Positions 44,401-57,700 of a stretch of 64,000 nucleotides of DNA are shown in pieces. The notes under the pieces are model-generated. The model saw nothing but the letters and a program-made list of their open reading frames with translations. It searched no databases and was not told the DNA's origin. Numbering within the stretch: the first letter of the stretch is position 1; the number at the start of each line of letters is the position of its first letter. The position numbers and the translations under genes were made by a program. The DNA is from Fistularia commersonii (taxonomy: Eukaryota; Chordata; Actinopteri; Syngnathiformes; Fistulariidae), in the NCBI GenBank assembly GCA_037954325.1, contig JBBMNZ010000022.1, forward strand, positions 808,001-872,000, in the 5' to 3' direction.

Positions 44401-47400
44401 GGGAATTCAATGATTCAATTACTTCGTTCGCGGAGCTCCGGACGCCGAGACGAGGGGAGGTTGGACTTACTCTCTTCCCCGCAGACGCACACGCCGTAGT
44501 TGAGGATCAGGTGCTTGAACGACAGCTGGCTCATCATGCTGGCCGCTTCGAAAAAAGACTGGGAGACCAGAACAGAAGGGGGGAAATGTGTTTTCAAACC
44601 TGTCATTGTTCGCAAGCTAACGCAACAGCAACAGGTGAGAACGACACGGAGCGGATTTTCATCGGGCTACCGAGCGGAAGGGAAATAATCACATCTTAGA
44701 CAGAAAATGTGGTGACGTGAACACCTTTCAGGAATGGAGAAACAGAGATTCGAACCATCTAACGCTGAATAACTGATCCATGGTCACCGGAGCCGCTCAG
44801 GTTCACTCGGTACCCGTCCATCCCAGGTGGAGACTGACAAGCATTTTGCACGTCTGGACCATGACGGCTCTCCAGTGAAGCTCCTGCAGGTGTTTGCACT
44901 GCGGGAGGAACCCGGAGAACCCGGAGAACCCTGAGGAACCCCGACGCACGCATGTCGCTCACCAGCTTTGACCGAAAGTTTTCTCCCTGCAGGCTGGAGG
45001 CTGAAATGAAACGTCCACTCCCTCTGGAGTTCACATTAACATTTAGCTCCCCACGAATCTGCACCGTAGTGGAACGAGACGGAAAAACCAACCGCAACCT
45101 TCACCTGGGTGCGTCTCCTGCACGAGGTCCACTAATGGAAACGTTTTTGTCGACGGCTCCGCTGGAACCCGGATGGAAATCGCATTCGTCGGCCGTTTGC
45201 AGCCCGAGGCACGAGAGTCGGCGGCCGCCGGGACTCCGGGGGCTTTTCAAAGTTCTCAACCGGTTGCGCTTTTTGGATCGGACAAGGTTCAGTCTGGATC
45301 GGCCCAAACGGAACCCGATCTGAGAGGCTTTCAGCGCAATTTCACGTGACGGAGTTCCTCCAGGCTCCTCCCACCGCCCCAAAACACGCAGCAGCTTCAC
45401 CGGACACCCGGAACGGTCCGGAGGCGTGGATAGCGCTACGCCTCTTCGACGTGTGAATGTGGCGTCTCCGAACCCCGCCTCTCGGCCAATCACGGCGGGG
45501 TTAGGCCGCGTGCTGGATAAGCGGCGCAGATAATGAATGAATGAATGAATGAATGAATGAATGAGGAATGCGAGCGCTGTCAGTTTGACAACTGGAACTA
45601 AAACAATCGTCGCGAACTGAAGTCCAAGAGGAGCAACGGGGAGAGCAGCTCCCGGGGATGCAGACCTCGGAGTAGTTCCTGTGGACCTGGTCCAGCACCT
45701 TCATGACCACTTCAGTTTTGTGGACCAGCCCGTAGTCTCCCAGCTCCTTGCGGACGCCCTTGAAGATCTTGGTGAACGTCCCCTGACCCAGACTCTCCAT
45801 CTGGGGGAAAAGAATCCCACATCGGCGTGAATCGACGCGGCCGCCGTGTGACATTTAACGTAAATAAAATGAAAACACCCACTGATTCCAGGTCCTCCTT
45901 CTTTATCTTGTGAAACACCATTTGGCTGATGTTGTGTCGGTGCAATGACGGCGATAAAGGCACTTCGGACCCTTTGTTGCTCCTGCACACCAGGAGGCAC
46001 GACTTCTCTGTGCAGGGAGCAGCCACAATTGATATTTAGAGAACTTATAAAGTGAAGCAAAGTCACACGATTCAAAAGCCTTCGCGGCAACATCTCTGCA
46101 CGCTGTGGACGGCGAGCGTCTAGGTATCCTTTTCCCCTATAATCACCTCCATTAAGGTTTCAAGCCAGTGAAACAACCCATCTTCTCTTTAGAAGCAGGG
46201 AGCTGACTGGCTAGAAGAAACCCTCAATCTATTCCTGCGGCCGCCATCGATTAAGTCGAACCCCAAATGCGTGTTCCTCACCAAAGCGCGAGGCCTGGTA
46301 GGACTCCTCTCGCGGTCTTCGATGCCCTGGAAGGAAGCCGTTCTGCGCTAACACGTAACACCGATGCTAACGGCGAGATTCCCTGACATTTCTGCGCGTC
46401 CCGATCCTCCGCCACGCCACCGTTAGCCCCGCCCACAAGCAGGGCGCCTGACGGATCCTGGTTCTTAAGGACAGACGTGAGACGTCACCTTTGGATTTAG
46501 GCGGGCAGCACTTGCTGAATTGGAAAATCACGCTGTCCGAGCGCACGGTTTCCTTTTGGTAGCAGCCCAGCAGCTCCTGCAGGCCGCCGAAGTTTCGCTT
46601 GGTCCCGGTGAGGTTGAACTCCCCGCCGGCGGACCGGGTGATCTGGCAGTGCTTGTATTCCACGGCGTCGTACACCTGGCGGAGGAAAAACAAAGTTCAC
46701 GTCATTGGTTTTCCGGACATATTTATTTTGATAACTTGCTGTGCCGCCCCTGCACTCCACTCAGTCGGGGTTTTTTTTTTCCGCGCATCGGATCGGCGAG
46801 CTAACCGTCGCTAACACGGCGACCCACAAACGAACAGCTTATTTCTTCTTCTTCGAGCTTTTCCCTTCAGGTGTCGCCACAGCGAGTCAACCTTCTCCAT
46901 CTAACCCTATTCTCTGGATCCTCCTCTCTCACACCAACTACCTTCATATCTTCTCTCACTACGTCCATACATCTTCTCTTTGGTCTTCCTCCAGACCTCT
47001 TGCTTGGCAGCTCCAATTCCAGCATCCGTCTACCAATATATTCTCCATCCCTCCTCTGTCCATGACCCAACCATCTCAGTCTGGCTTCTCTGACCTTCTC
47101 TCCAAAACATCTAGACCTCCTGCCTGGCAGCTCCACCTTCAGCAACCTTCTACCCAGATCTTCACCATGGTTTGGACAAGAACAAAGGAGTGTTCCATTT
47201 CCAAACCGTCTCGGTAATCACGTTGTCTCGGTCATACATGTCCTGCATCCCTATGACAAATTCTTCTCTTCCTCTGGGGTTTTCCCGTCAGGGGTCCCCA
47301 CAGCAAATCAACCTTCTCCATCTAACCCTTTTCTTTGGATCCTCCTCTCACACACCAACTACCTTCATATCCATAAATCTTCTCCTTGGTCTTCCTCTAG

Positions 47401-50400
47401 ACCTCAAATTCCAGCATCCATCTACTAATATATTCTCTATCCCTCCTCTGTCCATGACCCAACCATCTCCGTCTGGCTTCTCTGACCTTCTCTCCAAAAC
47501 ATCTAACATGTGCTGTTCCTCTGATAGACTCATTCCTGATCCTCTCCATCCTGGTCACTCCCAAAGAGAACCTCAACATCTTCATCTCTGCAACCTCTAG
47601 TTCTGCCTGCTGTCTTTTGGTCATTGGAACAGTTTCTAGTCCAAACATCATCGCTGGTCTCACCACTGTCTTGTACACCTTTCCTTTCATTCTGGCTGAT
47701 GTTCTTCTATCTCTTGGTACCCCTGACACTTTTCTCCACCCACTCCAACCTTCTTGGACCGTCTCTTCACCTCTTCTCCACACTCTCCTACGCTCTGGAC
47801 TGTTGACCCCCAGTACTTGAAATCCTCCAGCTTCTTGATCTCCACTCCCTGTGGCCTCACCGTTCCACCCGAGTTCCTCTCATTCACACACATTTATTCT
47901 GTCTTGCTGCCACTAACTTTCATTCCTCTCCTTCCCAGAGCATACCTCCACCTCTCTAGATGTTCCTATTTGTAAAGAGAAAAAGCCGAGCGGTGAGAGA
48001 CACCCGCTGGATCTCATCAGAAAGAAAGCAGCATTAAGAAGAAAATATGACGAGGCCCGTCGCAACAGGTGATTGGCAGAATATGCTACTTGCTAGCTGC
48101 AGAGGCCGTGAATGCCTCAAAACTTAACAATTAAAAGGGGCTAAAAGAGTGATGTAACCTAAATTCCATGTTTTGTCCAGACTTGCTGACAGCGCCGACC
48201 GGTGTGAGACGTCTGAGAGGGAGGGACCTTTCAAAGACCATTTAAATCGCATCTGCAGCGTGAACCTCATGGCTGCGTGCGGCCCGTCCTCGCTGCACGT
48301 AGCATTAGCTACGGATTTAGCGGAAACCCCCCCCGCCGCCGCCGCCGCGGAGCGACCATCTGCTAAAACAAATTCACCCGTTCATTTCTTTCCCCCCGCT
48401 TTGTGGCGAATGGCTTGCGAGCGCGGCGTTGACGCGTCGCGTCACTAATTGGTTTCACGACAGAACGGCGGCGTGCTGAGACGGAATCTGGATCGGGTCG
48501 CGACGCGCCGACGGTGACGTCAGTCTTCTGATGCGTCAGTCATGCCGCTGTGGTTCCCCTTAACTGATCTCTCCTAAGATAAGTCTGGAATGAATCTCAT
48601 CATCTTCTCCTTCTGATGTCCCCCCCCCCCCCGCATGTTCCTCCGGCGCTTCCGCCGTGACCTTTACCCACCTCGACGGGGAAAGTCAGGAAATACTTGT
48701 CGAAGTCCTTGGGGCTGCAGCGCAGGATGTACAGCCCGCACTGGTTCCCACACTTCTGAAGCCGGTTGATGGCAAACTCCATCCTGGAAGCACCGAGAGA
48801 CGGCAGGTTAGGACCTCCGGACGGACACCAGCGCCACAGAATCTTCTACAAGTGAAGGCATCAGAGGTGAAGATGTGGAGGGTGACGGGAGGACGGAGAG
48901 GACCATCCTTGTGAGATGTTCCAGAGATAGAGGTGGTTTGGACACGGTCAGAGGAAGGATGGAGAAGATCTGGGAAGAAGGAGGCTGAGGAGAGAGGAGG
49001 TTTCCGGACGCAGGGGAAGAGGAGAGGAAGCTAGTCGGAGCGAGAAGAGAGGTTTGGATGGAGGGAGGTGATTGGCCGTAGCTCCAGAAGGAAGAACATC
49101 CGAGGCCGACGGTGGTCTCCACTCACGAGATGGGGCCGTGGCAGTGGGCCGCGATGGCCTCCACCAGCCTTGGGGGCGCCACCTCTTTGCAGAGGTAATG
49201 GTGAGCGTCGGCGGTGAGCCGGTAGTAGCCGTCCACCAGGGACATGAAGGACAGGGCTTCGGACAGGTTGGGGAACTCCAGCTCCTGGAACACAGAAGGT
49301 TCAGAGACCTCCCGGGAGGCGTGGCTCTGGAAGCCTCCCGAGGGGGGGGGGGGACGACGGCGTTACCAGGTTCTTGCCGTCCTGCTTGTTGATGGTGACC
49401 ACGCGGCTCTCCGAGGAACCCTCCTTGTTGGCGTGCTTCACGCTGATGTCGGTGACGTCGGGGAAGTCGCAAAAGGCCTGCAGCTCCTGGGAAACGGGGA
49501 AAAACCCGGGAGAGAAGATCGTCACTTCGAGTCTGGGAAACAAAACGCGAGGGTCCAGGAAAAGCGGGGCGCCGCACCGCCGACCTTCTCGGAGTCTTTC
49601 AACTTCTCGCAGCACCACTGGATGCCGGTGTCCGCCGCCACCAGGATGATGACCTGCCCCTTGGACGGCTCTCTGGCCTGGAAGGTCTCCGTGTAGAAGG
49701 CTTTCTCCAGGGACTCCATGCTGGTGAGGTACTTGAGCTTGAGGTCGCGCACCGTGGTGCGGCACTGACTGAACTGCTGGATGAAGCGCTTGAAGCGGAA
49801 GCGGATCCGCTTGCGCGTCAAGAAGTTGCAGTCCTGGATCTGGGCCCTCATGTCCTTCGGCAAAAAAGACTTGTAGCTGGAAGGAAGCGAGAGAAGGTCT
49901 CACGGGTTGGAGGGAAACGTTCGCGCCAAGGAGAGCGCGCTAGATGTCAGCTTCCCGCTCGGGAAGCTTAAATCCGGCCGCTGACCTTATTGTGTGATAG
50001 ATTTCCAGCGGGGACATCTGCCTCTCCTTGGCGGTCCGGGTCATGTCCAGCACGGCCATGCCCAGGCACTCCTCCTGGCACTCGTGGGAGCTGGGGATCT
50101 TCACCAGGCCGCTCACAAAGTCATCCCTCCACTGCGCACAAGAAGGAAGCCGGATGTTTTAGCGACGTGGCCTCGCCGCTCGCAGACGACCTGCAGAAAC
50201 CCCGACGTTCCCCGAGGAGCGAGCGCCTTCGGCCTCGACCGCTCGGGGCGGAAAGGGAGAATAATAACAGCGGCGCTAACAGCTACATGCTAACGTAATG
50301 TGACACAACATCAGGTTTAATATTGAGAAAAGAAATAACGGCGGGCGCCGGCGAGACGTGGCGGCAGATCAGTAGCTTCCAGGAAGCTGTTGGATCCACG

Positions 50401-53400
50401 GAGGAACTTGGTGGTGGGAGAGGAGGAGGCTGGACGGAGGCAGATGATTGGCTGCCCTCGCACAGCGCCGACAAATGCTGATTTGGCAAAGATAATCCGA
50501 CTCTACTTCAAGTTATCCCCTTGCATGATGAACTCTAGATTGCAAATAATGTAGCTTTTTCTCCTCCTCGCTGTTGGTTTTATTTTGGAACCCTTTAATT
50601 TGCACAACTTCTGCAGTAAATCGGGGTCTTCACCACAAACGCGGGACGATTGAAGCCGCAGAAATCGACCGTATCCTTCACTTCCCCGAGGCGAAGCCCG
50701 ACATCTGTCTGCAGCGGTGGCGGCGGCGGCGGCGAGCGTGCACGCCGGCTTTCGACGCAGCCTGCCGCTCCCTGCGCTGACCCCCGCCGCGGCGCTTCTC
50801 TTCTGCTAGGCTTTTCCCCGGCCGCTGGGGCAGATTTCCACAGGCGTAAATCCAACATAATCCCCAGGTTCACCCAGGGTTCACGACTGGTTACCTAAAG
50901 TGACCTATACATACCTACTTCGCCGCTCTGCGGCCGAGGCGTCCCGCCGCGACGCTCGGACGAGATGTTTCTCGGTGCTGGGCGGAGGAGAAACTATTTA
51001 ACAACGCTTTGGCTTTACGCCGTTTCGGAACGCGAGATCCGACGGCCGTCCGTCCGAGCCGTTCGTCCTCCGTCAGTCGTTGAGGCCTCAGTTCGATCCT
51101 GACATACATGATCCGAGTAGAGTTTTGTTGAAATATTGGATTCTTCACGGTGGCCCGTCTCTCTAGGATACATGAGTGACAGGGTGAATGATTCTTTGTC
51201 TCTCTAAGATATACGAACATGAATTATATAACGTAAATGACGGTGAAAGGTGGTTTGTCTGTATAATGTGAGTGAGAGGGTGAATGGTTGTATGTCTGAA
51301 TGAGGTGTGGATGAAAGGGTGAATGTTTTTTTCTTCTAAATTAATTGTGAATGAAAGCGTGAATGTTTTTTCTTCTAAGTTGTGGATGAAAGGGTGACTG
51401 TTTTTTTTCCCTCTATACAAGTCATGGATGAAAGGGTGAATTTTTTTCTTCTGAGTTTATTACTTTTATATGAGGTGCGGATGAAAGTGTGAATGTTTTT
51501 TCTTCTAAGTTGTGGATGAGAGGATGAATGGTTGTATGTCTCTGAATGAGGTGTGGATTAAAGGGTGAATCTTTTTCCTCTCAATGAATTGTGAATGAAA
51601 GTGTGAATGTTTTTTCTTCTAAGTTGTGGATGAGAGAGCGAATGTTTTTTTCTTCCATGAGTTGTGGATGGAAGCGTGAATGTTTTTTCTTCTTCTGAGT
51701 TTGTTTCTTTTCTATGAAATGTGGATGAAAGGGTGAACGTTTTTTTTCCCTCTATACGAGTCGTGGATGAGAGGATGAATGGTCTCTGTGACCGGCAGGC
51801 GGGACGGGTTCTGACCCCGTGACCTGGATCAGCGGGTACGACAGTGACCGAGTGGCTTCGTTCTAGGACTCGTGCAAAAGGAACTTTGTAGAAAGTCATT
51901 GGAGGTGTCTGAGCTAAATTCAGTTTGAATATAAAACATGTAAAAATGAAACCGGGTGTTAAAAGGAGAACTGGAACATATGCAAATGGATGGGGTTGTT
52001 CTGCAGAACTAAACGCCGAGGCACTTTAAAGATGAGAATGTCAAATAAAGTTGAATGGGCCGAAGTCACTGGGAGGAAGGAACGGCGGCGGGTATCAGCC
52101 CGGCCTGGTGTTCGCACGCTTCCAGGGACGGGCGTTTCGGCCGCCGTCGCGCCAATGAACCGGGTTCGAGTCACTTCTCCGCCTAAAGAACACCAACCCC
52201 TGAACCCCAACAGCTGGACGGACCTTCACCGCGGCTCGCAGGTCATCGGAATCGAGGGCCGGTGTTGGAAACTAGCTTAGGAAAATACACCAACATTCAA
52301 GCGGACTTTTGTTCTGGAATGGTCACGGTTTGCTATGGCCCTGTATACATTAAAAATCAAATGCTTCAGGAGTCATATCTTATGTAACCGGGCTCCACTT
52401 ACAGTCACAAAGCGCTTCGGATGGCTTTCTGACAGAGACAGACGGACGCAGGCGGCAGGAGAGCTGCCACGCTAAGTGCTAACCCTTCCATCGGGAGCAG
52501 CTTGTGGCTGCAGACCGGAGGAGCCGGGAATCCAACCGGCAACCTTCGCTAACAACCAGATGCTAACGTCACAGCCCGCCTCCGACCACCGACCCGATGA
52601 AACTGAAAAGCATCAGACGCGCGCAGGCGAACCACGAAGCGTCGCGCTCCTATTTGTATATTTCTACTGGTCTTTACACAAACGACGAATTCTAATCATC
52701 CTTGATATTCTCGGCGTGGCCTCGATACCGCCGCGCTTGTCGAGGACACGAGCTGGAGCGTCATCTGGGCTGCGAGGTGCCGGCAGATACTGACCTGGAA
52801 GAAGAGGTACGACATGACAAAGTCGTCCAGGACGGGACTTTCGGACCCCTTGGCGACCCCGTATCGATACGCCCGGGACGCCCCGCTGCTGTACCAGCCA
52901 GGGTAGTAGTACCTTCATCCAGAGACACAAAGAAGAGGTTGAACGGATTACTTTACCACGGTTGAAAACATAACTCACACACTTTGACACACAAGGGGCA
53001 ACCGAGGGTGTGAATGCTAACGCGCTCACACGCTAACGCACGGCCGGCAGAAGCTATCCGTTCAGGTGTTACGTCATAATAATAAGAATAAAAATAAGAA
53101 TAGGAACAACTTTATTTATCCCGAAGGAAATTGTCGTGCCAGAGTTTCAAGTAAAACTTAACAATAATAGATGATTAATTTTTAATTCCAATAAATTCCA
53201 ATAAAATTCCAATATTCAATTAATTTTTAATTAATTTCATAAATTTTAATTCCTCTTCCCTCAGCCGCAGGGAATGTTCAAATCTTTGTAGTTAACAGTT
53301 AAGACAATTTATATTTCATTGTATTTATTATTCTTCCTCCTTCCTACTATTATCTATTACTGTTATGTTTTTACTTGAAACTCTGGCGCAACAATTTCCT

Positions 53401-54750
53401 TCGGGATAAATAAAGTTGTTCTCATCTCATAATAGTAGGCAGGAGGGAGAATAAGAAATACAAATAAAACATAAAGTGTCGAAGTTAAGGCTATGAAGTG
53501 TTTCAAAGTCTCAAAAAGTGCTAAGATTTGAATATTCCCTTAATTCCTCTGACTCGTTGGTTATTCATGAACTGCAAGTTTGTTTTTTTTCCCCCCCATT
53601 TTCATTCTGTTTCTGGCGGCGCAGTAGTTTGCCCTTCCAACGGAAGGCGAGAAGGTTCCCGGTTTGATCCCGACTCAGGAGTGTGATCGGGTGGCGCCGG
53701 CAAGCGTCTGCGTCCCATATTTCTCATTTTCCGGGGGGGGGGGAAAGTCGGTTTGACGGCATATTTTTCTTCCTATACCGCAGGAGGTGTGCTGCCGCTC
53801 GGCGCCATCATCGTTGAACAGACAGCGAGCGAAGATCCGTGGACGTACCTTATCCTGAAATAAACATCTTCCGATGCGGATTCATCCAGGTGGAAGATGT
53901 GGTTGGGCGGGAACCACAGGCGGTCCTGCTCTCTGAAGAGCCCGAACAGGGCGCAGTACAGAGGAGATATACCTGCAGCGGAGCAACACGGGACGTCAGG
54001 CGACAGGCCGAGGCTCAAAACCAGGAGCTCCGAGGACCATTTTCCGTTTGAATTTCCGGAAGAGGCGTTCCGAAAGCTGTGTCTAGTACCGACACGGACG
54101 CGCGCGGGTGTGGATGGAGACGCTCTAAAATGTCAGTTGTGTTTGCTTTATAATCAAACACAAAACATCCAAATCCGGCGAAACATGCTGGCGAGCCGAG
54201 TCCTGCCGCAACCTCCCGCCCGCGTACTTTTATTGACTCTCAACTCGTACGGCTGAGACAGAAGGGAGAGGGAGAAAAATAAATTCCGAGCGAGCTACCA
54301 CATTTTTGTGTAATCAGTGAGGAGAGTAAAGGAAGCAATTGAGTCGGTAGACAAAGCATGGAAATGATTGAAAAAGCCAACCGTTTTTCTGCTGATAGGT
54401 TCCACTGATGTTTGGCTGTGGCCTCTTGATAACCTTATCTTGGGACTTATGCCCCGAGTTACGACAAACTACATGAATGGGGGTGCTTTATGCAAGCTTG
54501 AAATGCTGGAGTACTCACTGCACGCCTTGGCTGCATCTATGCACAGCTCCTCCGCCACATAATCCCCAGGTGGGTAGCTGAGGAAGTCGCAGTCGGCCGT
54601 CCCCCGGCAGCCGCGATAGAAACGAAGCCTCAAAACAGCAGCGTCTGGTCTTATGTCTGAAGATTCCCGATGGGCGGTCCCGTTCTGGTGCACCACCGGA
54701 CATGTGTCAGTCACAGTGTCCATTGCTGGCAGGGAGGCCATCAACAACAT
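38471..54750 (-). CDS. jak2: Tyrosine-protein kinase JAK2
   Basis: Twenty-three coding exons on the minus strand, in phase, 1121 residues (human 1132): 54750-54519, 53972-53849, 52912-52795, 50131-49986, 49876-49585, 49486-49367, 49284-49127, 48783-48672, 46675-46489, 46007-45883, 45800-45666, 44558-44471, 44396-44269, 44158-44020, 43864-43713, 41824-41674, 41589-41453, 41325-41136, 41003-40879, 40791-40619, 40460-40343, 39192-39079, 38572-38471 (TAG). JAK2 binds class I cytokine receptors under the plasma membrane and phosphorylates STATs. FERM domain (about 1-375), SH2 (about 385-475, with GLYILRCSPKDF), pseudokinase JH2 (about 530-795) and kinase JH1 (about 840-1115) are all present. JH1 has GKGNFGSV, Lys873 in VAVKK, HRDLATRN (Asp967), DFG at 985-987 and the activation-loop Tyr pair 998-999 (KEYYMV). 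JH2 keeps the human Val617 equivalent at Val606. Fish have two paralogs; I cannot say which this is. Confidence 0.97.
38805..38935 (+). repeat. Dispersed teleost repeat copy in jak2 intron
   Basis: Contains GCAGGAGGAACCTGGAGAGC and CACGCAGACACGGGGAGAAC, followed by a typical CTCCACACAGG end. Related to the copies at 44800-44945 and 28490-28600. Confidence 0.65.
40071..40310 (-). repeat. 30-bp minisatellite with CCAAT in each unit, jak2 intron
   Basis: Eight units at exactly 30-bp spacing (40071, 40101, 40131, 40161, 40191, 40221, 40251, 40281), each containing GCCAATC (one reads GCTAATC) and a CTGACCCCTC-like block. It lies just after the donor of the exon at 40460-40343. Confidence 0.93.
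41930..42420 (+). mobile_element. L2-like LINE 3' end, copy B (uninterrupted), in jak2 intron
   Basis: Plus-strand ORF ends QWWNKLPEATRRASSLSTFKK..FLF, the C-terminal signature of L2/CR1-type LINEs. It is followed by a (GT)n stretch at 42190-42212, a poly(A) stretch at 42231-42243, and the tail TTGTAAGTCGCTTTGGATAAAAG ending in TGTAATG repeats. Serves as the empty-site reference for copy A at 14687-15270. Confidence 0.75.
42588..42776 (+). repeat. Dispersed retroposon copy in jak2 intron
   Basis: Reads TCCCTCGGCTGCAGGGAATG to GGGATAAATAAAGTTGTTCTC. Same family, opposite strand, as 14813-14981; this copy is longer at its 5' end. Confidence 0.75.
44490..44492 (-). other. jak2: Codon of the JAK2 Val617 equivalent
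   Basis: GTG within LNYGVCVCGEE in the exon 44558-44471. In human JAK2 the V617F change at this position activates the kinase in myeloproliferative neoplasm. The reference base here encodes wild-type Val (Val606 in this protein). Confidence 0.9.
44800..44945 (+). repeat. Dispersed teleost repeat copy in jak2 intron
   Basis: Contains GCACTGCGGGAGGAACCCGG and related blocks; same family as 38805-38935. Confidence 0.6.
45500..45566 (+). repeat. (GAAT)n tail of a dispersed repeat
   Basis: GGATAAGCGGCGCAGATAATGAATGAATG... ending in about eight GAAT units. The same kind of tail is at 62750-62805. Confidence 0.7.
46855..47975 (-). mobile_element. RTE-like LINE fragments (two joined pieces) in jak2 intron
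   Basis: Minus-strand blocks at 46855-47120 and 47262-47975 repeat the C-terminal LINE readings (LRWLGHGQRRD, GRRMLELELP, GRPKRR and EMKMLRFSLGVTRM; in the right block also CVNERNSGGTVRPQGVEIKK). The same end is present twice, so the locus is a duplication or a double insertion. Frames are broken. Confidence 0.7.
48840..49080 (+). repeat. Very degenerate LINE 3' fragment in jak2 intron
   Basis: Plus-strand reading with KMWRVTGG and VWTRSEEGWRRS in the order expected for the LINE C-terminus (MLRFSLGVTR, GHVQRRDSEYIGRR). Weak. Confidence 0.35.
51163..51790. repeat. Degenerate minisatellite in jak2 intron 3
   Basis: Repeated blocks of the type GTGGATGAAAGGGTGAATGTTTTTTCTTCTAAGTT with irregular spacing, about 630 bp. 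The motif GAATGGTTGTATGTCT inside it also occurs in variant form near 62615-62670, where it belongs to a common fish repeat. Confidence 0.8.
53097..53430. repeat. Two dispersed retroposon copies in opposite orientation, jak2 intron 2
   Basis: A minus-sense partial copy at 53097-53170 faces a plus-sense copy at 53232-53430 (same family as 42588-42776). They are separated by AT-rich sequence with duplicated AATTCCAATAAA blocks. Confidence 0.7.
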
Positions 54751-54755
54751 GTAAC

Positions 54756-57700
54756 CTTTGGGGAAAGAGAGAGAGAGAGAGAGAGAGCGAGGGGGAGGAG
54801 GGAAAATGAAGAAAAAATAAAATAATTCAAAAATGACATGTCAGCAGGAAGAATGAACGATCTGGAGTTAACAGAGTGTGAGGAATTTAATATCATGATC
54901 AGCTAGGCTACATGGTCTCCAATGTTGCATAAAGTGTTAGCTGCCATACAGAAGAGCCATTGTCTGTGGAAAGGTTATAAAATCTGTAAATCTAAAAAAA
55001 GGTTCCTCTCTATGAGGGACGAGATTCACTGTAAACACAGCCTTGGGATTTTTAGCTTGTCGCATGTAATTTTCTAAAATGAGTATAATGCTGATCAATT
55101 TAGAAATGGAGCACGATCCACCAATTTAAATTTAGACCCACAAAGCGGCCGCCCAACCAACGCCGGCCGATGTAAATATCCCGCTCTTTGCCGAAGCGCC
55201 GCATAATATCAAGCCGCCGCCGTGCGAAACCGGGGCGCGAACTCGAACGCGTTCCGTCAACGCGAGGCGGGCGGCGGCGTTATTCCAGACGCAGGTCTAC
55301 CTGTGGACTCGCGGCGGCGGCGGCGGGGCGGCGTTTGAAACCCGTCGCAACAATACTCCGCGACCTACTTCAGGTACGGCGTCGCGACGCTTCCGAACAA
55401 AGTCAGTCTGCACACTGAGCGCGCGCACGTGAATACTTCGAAGTATAACATGTATAATACCTAATGCGCGACGGTCCACTCCGGAGAGTAGCATTCATCA
55501 TGTGACACTCGGTACATGTGAGCAGCATGACTGTTGTCATAGCAGAGCTAATTTCTGCACAGGAAATTGTCCGACGGTCTTATCTAAGCGCAGGGATAAA
55601 TATATAAAATGCTCCCGATGCTTTTTACACAGACATCTACGGGTCTGGAAAAGTTGGCGAGCCGGCCCGTGGCGGCCGCGGATGCTTTTGCGTCCCATAT
55701 GTGAAAGGCTAATGAGCAAAGATGAATTGCGCCTGCAGAGAGCCTAAAATATTAGATATTGTATAATCCCTGATGTAACTATTTACAGCTATATACAGCT
55801 GCTGTGTGACTCAAGTGGAGCAGTGTTCTCTGGCGAGTTACTCACAAATTTGTGAAATACAATCCCTCTCTCTTGTTGGGAGTCTGTCTGATATAACGTA
55901 ACCCATGTCCCTGACACATAACCAAGTTAGTCAGTGACGTCGGCATAGACGGCTACGAGAACTGCATCAGAGCATATTTCTGCGGCTCAGCAGATAAAGG
56001 CGCCGGCCGAGTGAGGATTTTAACGTCGCTTTCTTGCCTTGTTTGTGACACCGGCTGTTTGGCAAGTGGACAGAATAGGTTGCACAACAGCGGCCGCGTT
56101 GTATAATGATGTTAAATATTATTTAACACGTGCATCGTCGTCGTCACACGGATGCCAGATGAGCTCGCGATTCACCTCCATTCATTCGGATTAAAGAAAA
56201 ATAAAGAAAAAGCGCAAACCATTTGCATTTTTACCCTTATCTTTGACCTCGAAAAGTATCAGACGGGCTCTATTATTTACCGTCCTAATCAGTCAGAAAA
56301 GAAACATTTATTTCTCCCGCCGGATCGAAGTTATATGAGAGGGGGAAAAAAAAAAAAAAAAGGATAAAGTTCAGACGCAAGTTTGAGCTTAAATCTGAAG
56401 AACGGGGCTCTCGATCACATATCATAGAATTCCGGTTCAACGCCGTCGACGTCAGGCCCCGTTTCACTGAGGAACACCAGCTAACTTATCGTTTATTATC
56501 GTTTAATATCGCTCACAACGGCAAACGCGCTCTTTTCCTCGGTGCTGAGATGCATCTCGGGTAGCGAGCGTCCGTTCGGTGGAAAGGTGAGGGCCGGAGG
56601 GTCACCAGGTGAGCGCAGCCACGGGAAGTTTTCAATCGTCTGACAATCATTGATCACCTCCACGACCTATTTCTGACGCTGACCGAGAGATAAACAGCTG
56701 AATGGAAAAAAAAAAAAAAAAAAGTCTCTCGCACGGTTTCTGCCAACTGTAGACGTGAGTCACGCATAAATGGGAAATGGCTCGTTTCAACAGAAAACCA
56801 GACCTTGACCATAGCATCGGCGCGCCGCTAAACAATCAGAGTGATACGTGTCTGGCTGGGGGGAAAGGACAGGGAGGTGACGGGGGGAAAACGTCCATGA
56901 TTGCTGCCGCCGGGGCAGGTAAACCTCTCAAACGCCGGGCGAGATGAGCTCGAAGCATCCGGAGGGGGGGAAAGCCACGGGTACGATCACATTCGAAAGG
57001 GTGAAAATATCTCACCGGAATAGCAAGACATCATCATTATCATACGTGTGCAGAACGAGTGGAGGCGGGGGCGCAACTGGAAAAAGCAGAACGTCTTTAC
57101 ATTTAAGGAACTGAAAGAAGACCGAACTTAAAAACAACGATAACGAACATGAGAATCACGCGTTCTGACGGTTTCTGTCGCGGCGACGCCTGACGCTTCC
57201 GGTAGCTCACCTGCGGGCGGAAGGTCGAGAGGAGACGACCGTCACGGTTCGGACGGAGCGACGGAACGATCCGGATGTCCCTCCGTCGCAGAGCTTAGAA
57301 GGAACCGGAACGAAACTCAAATCAAAGCCCGGGATGTGAGGGTTCGGGGGGGACGGTCGTCCTCACAGACATATAACCTCTTGCCTCACCAGATGTGATA
57401 TAACTGTTTTTACATGCTACCATTCGATAAAAAAAAAAAAAAAAAGTCGGACTTTTTGTACTTTTCGTGCGAGAAGGAAAAAATAACTCAAATAAATCAC
57501 AGAATTGAAAATGCCAAGCTTCAAAGTGTGTTCTCAAAGAGGACAGACGTGTTCCATCCAACGGCGGCGGTTATCCAAACCATGTGCTTTTGCCTTTTTA
57601 ACTTGGAAATTGACGCTGTACCGTTTTGACTGTCTCTCAAACGTCCTCTCCGGGTCGGACGGGCCCTCTCTTGCGTTCGCTGTGAGCCACAGGCCGCCTG

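Noticed and set aside
54469..54518. Extension of the first JAK2 coding exon to 54469
   Set aside because: A consensus donor GTGAGT starts at 54518 and the next exon joins in phase with strong JAK2 similarity.
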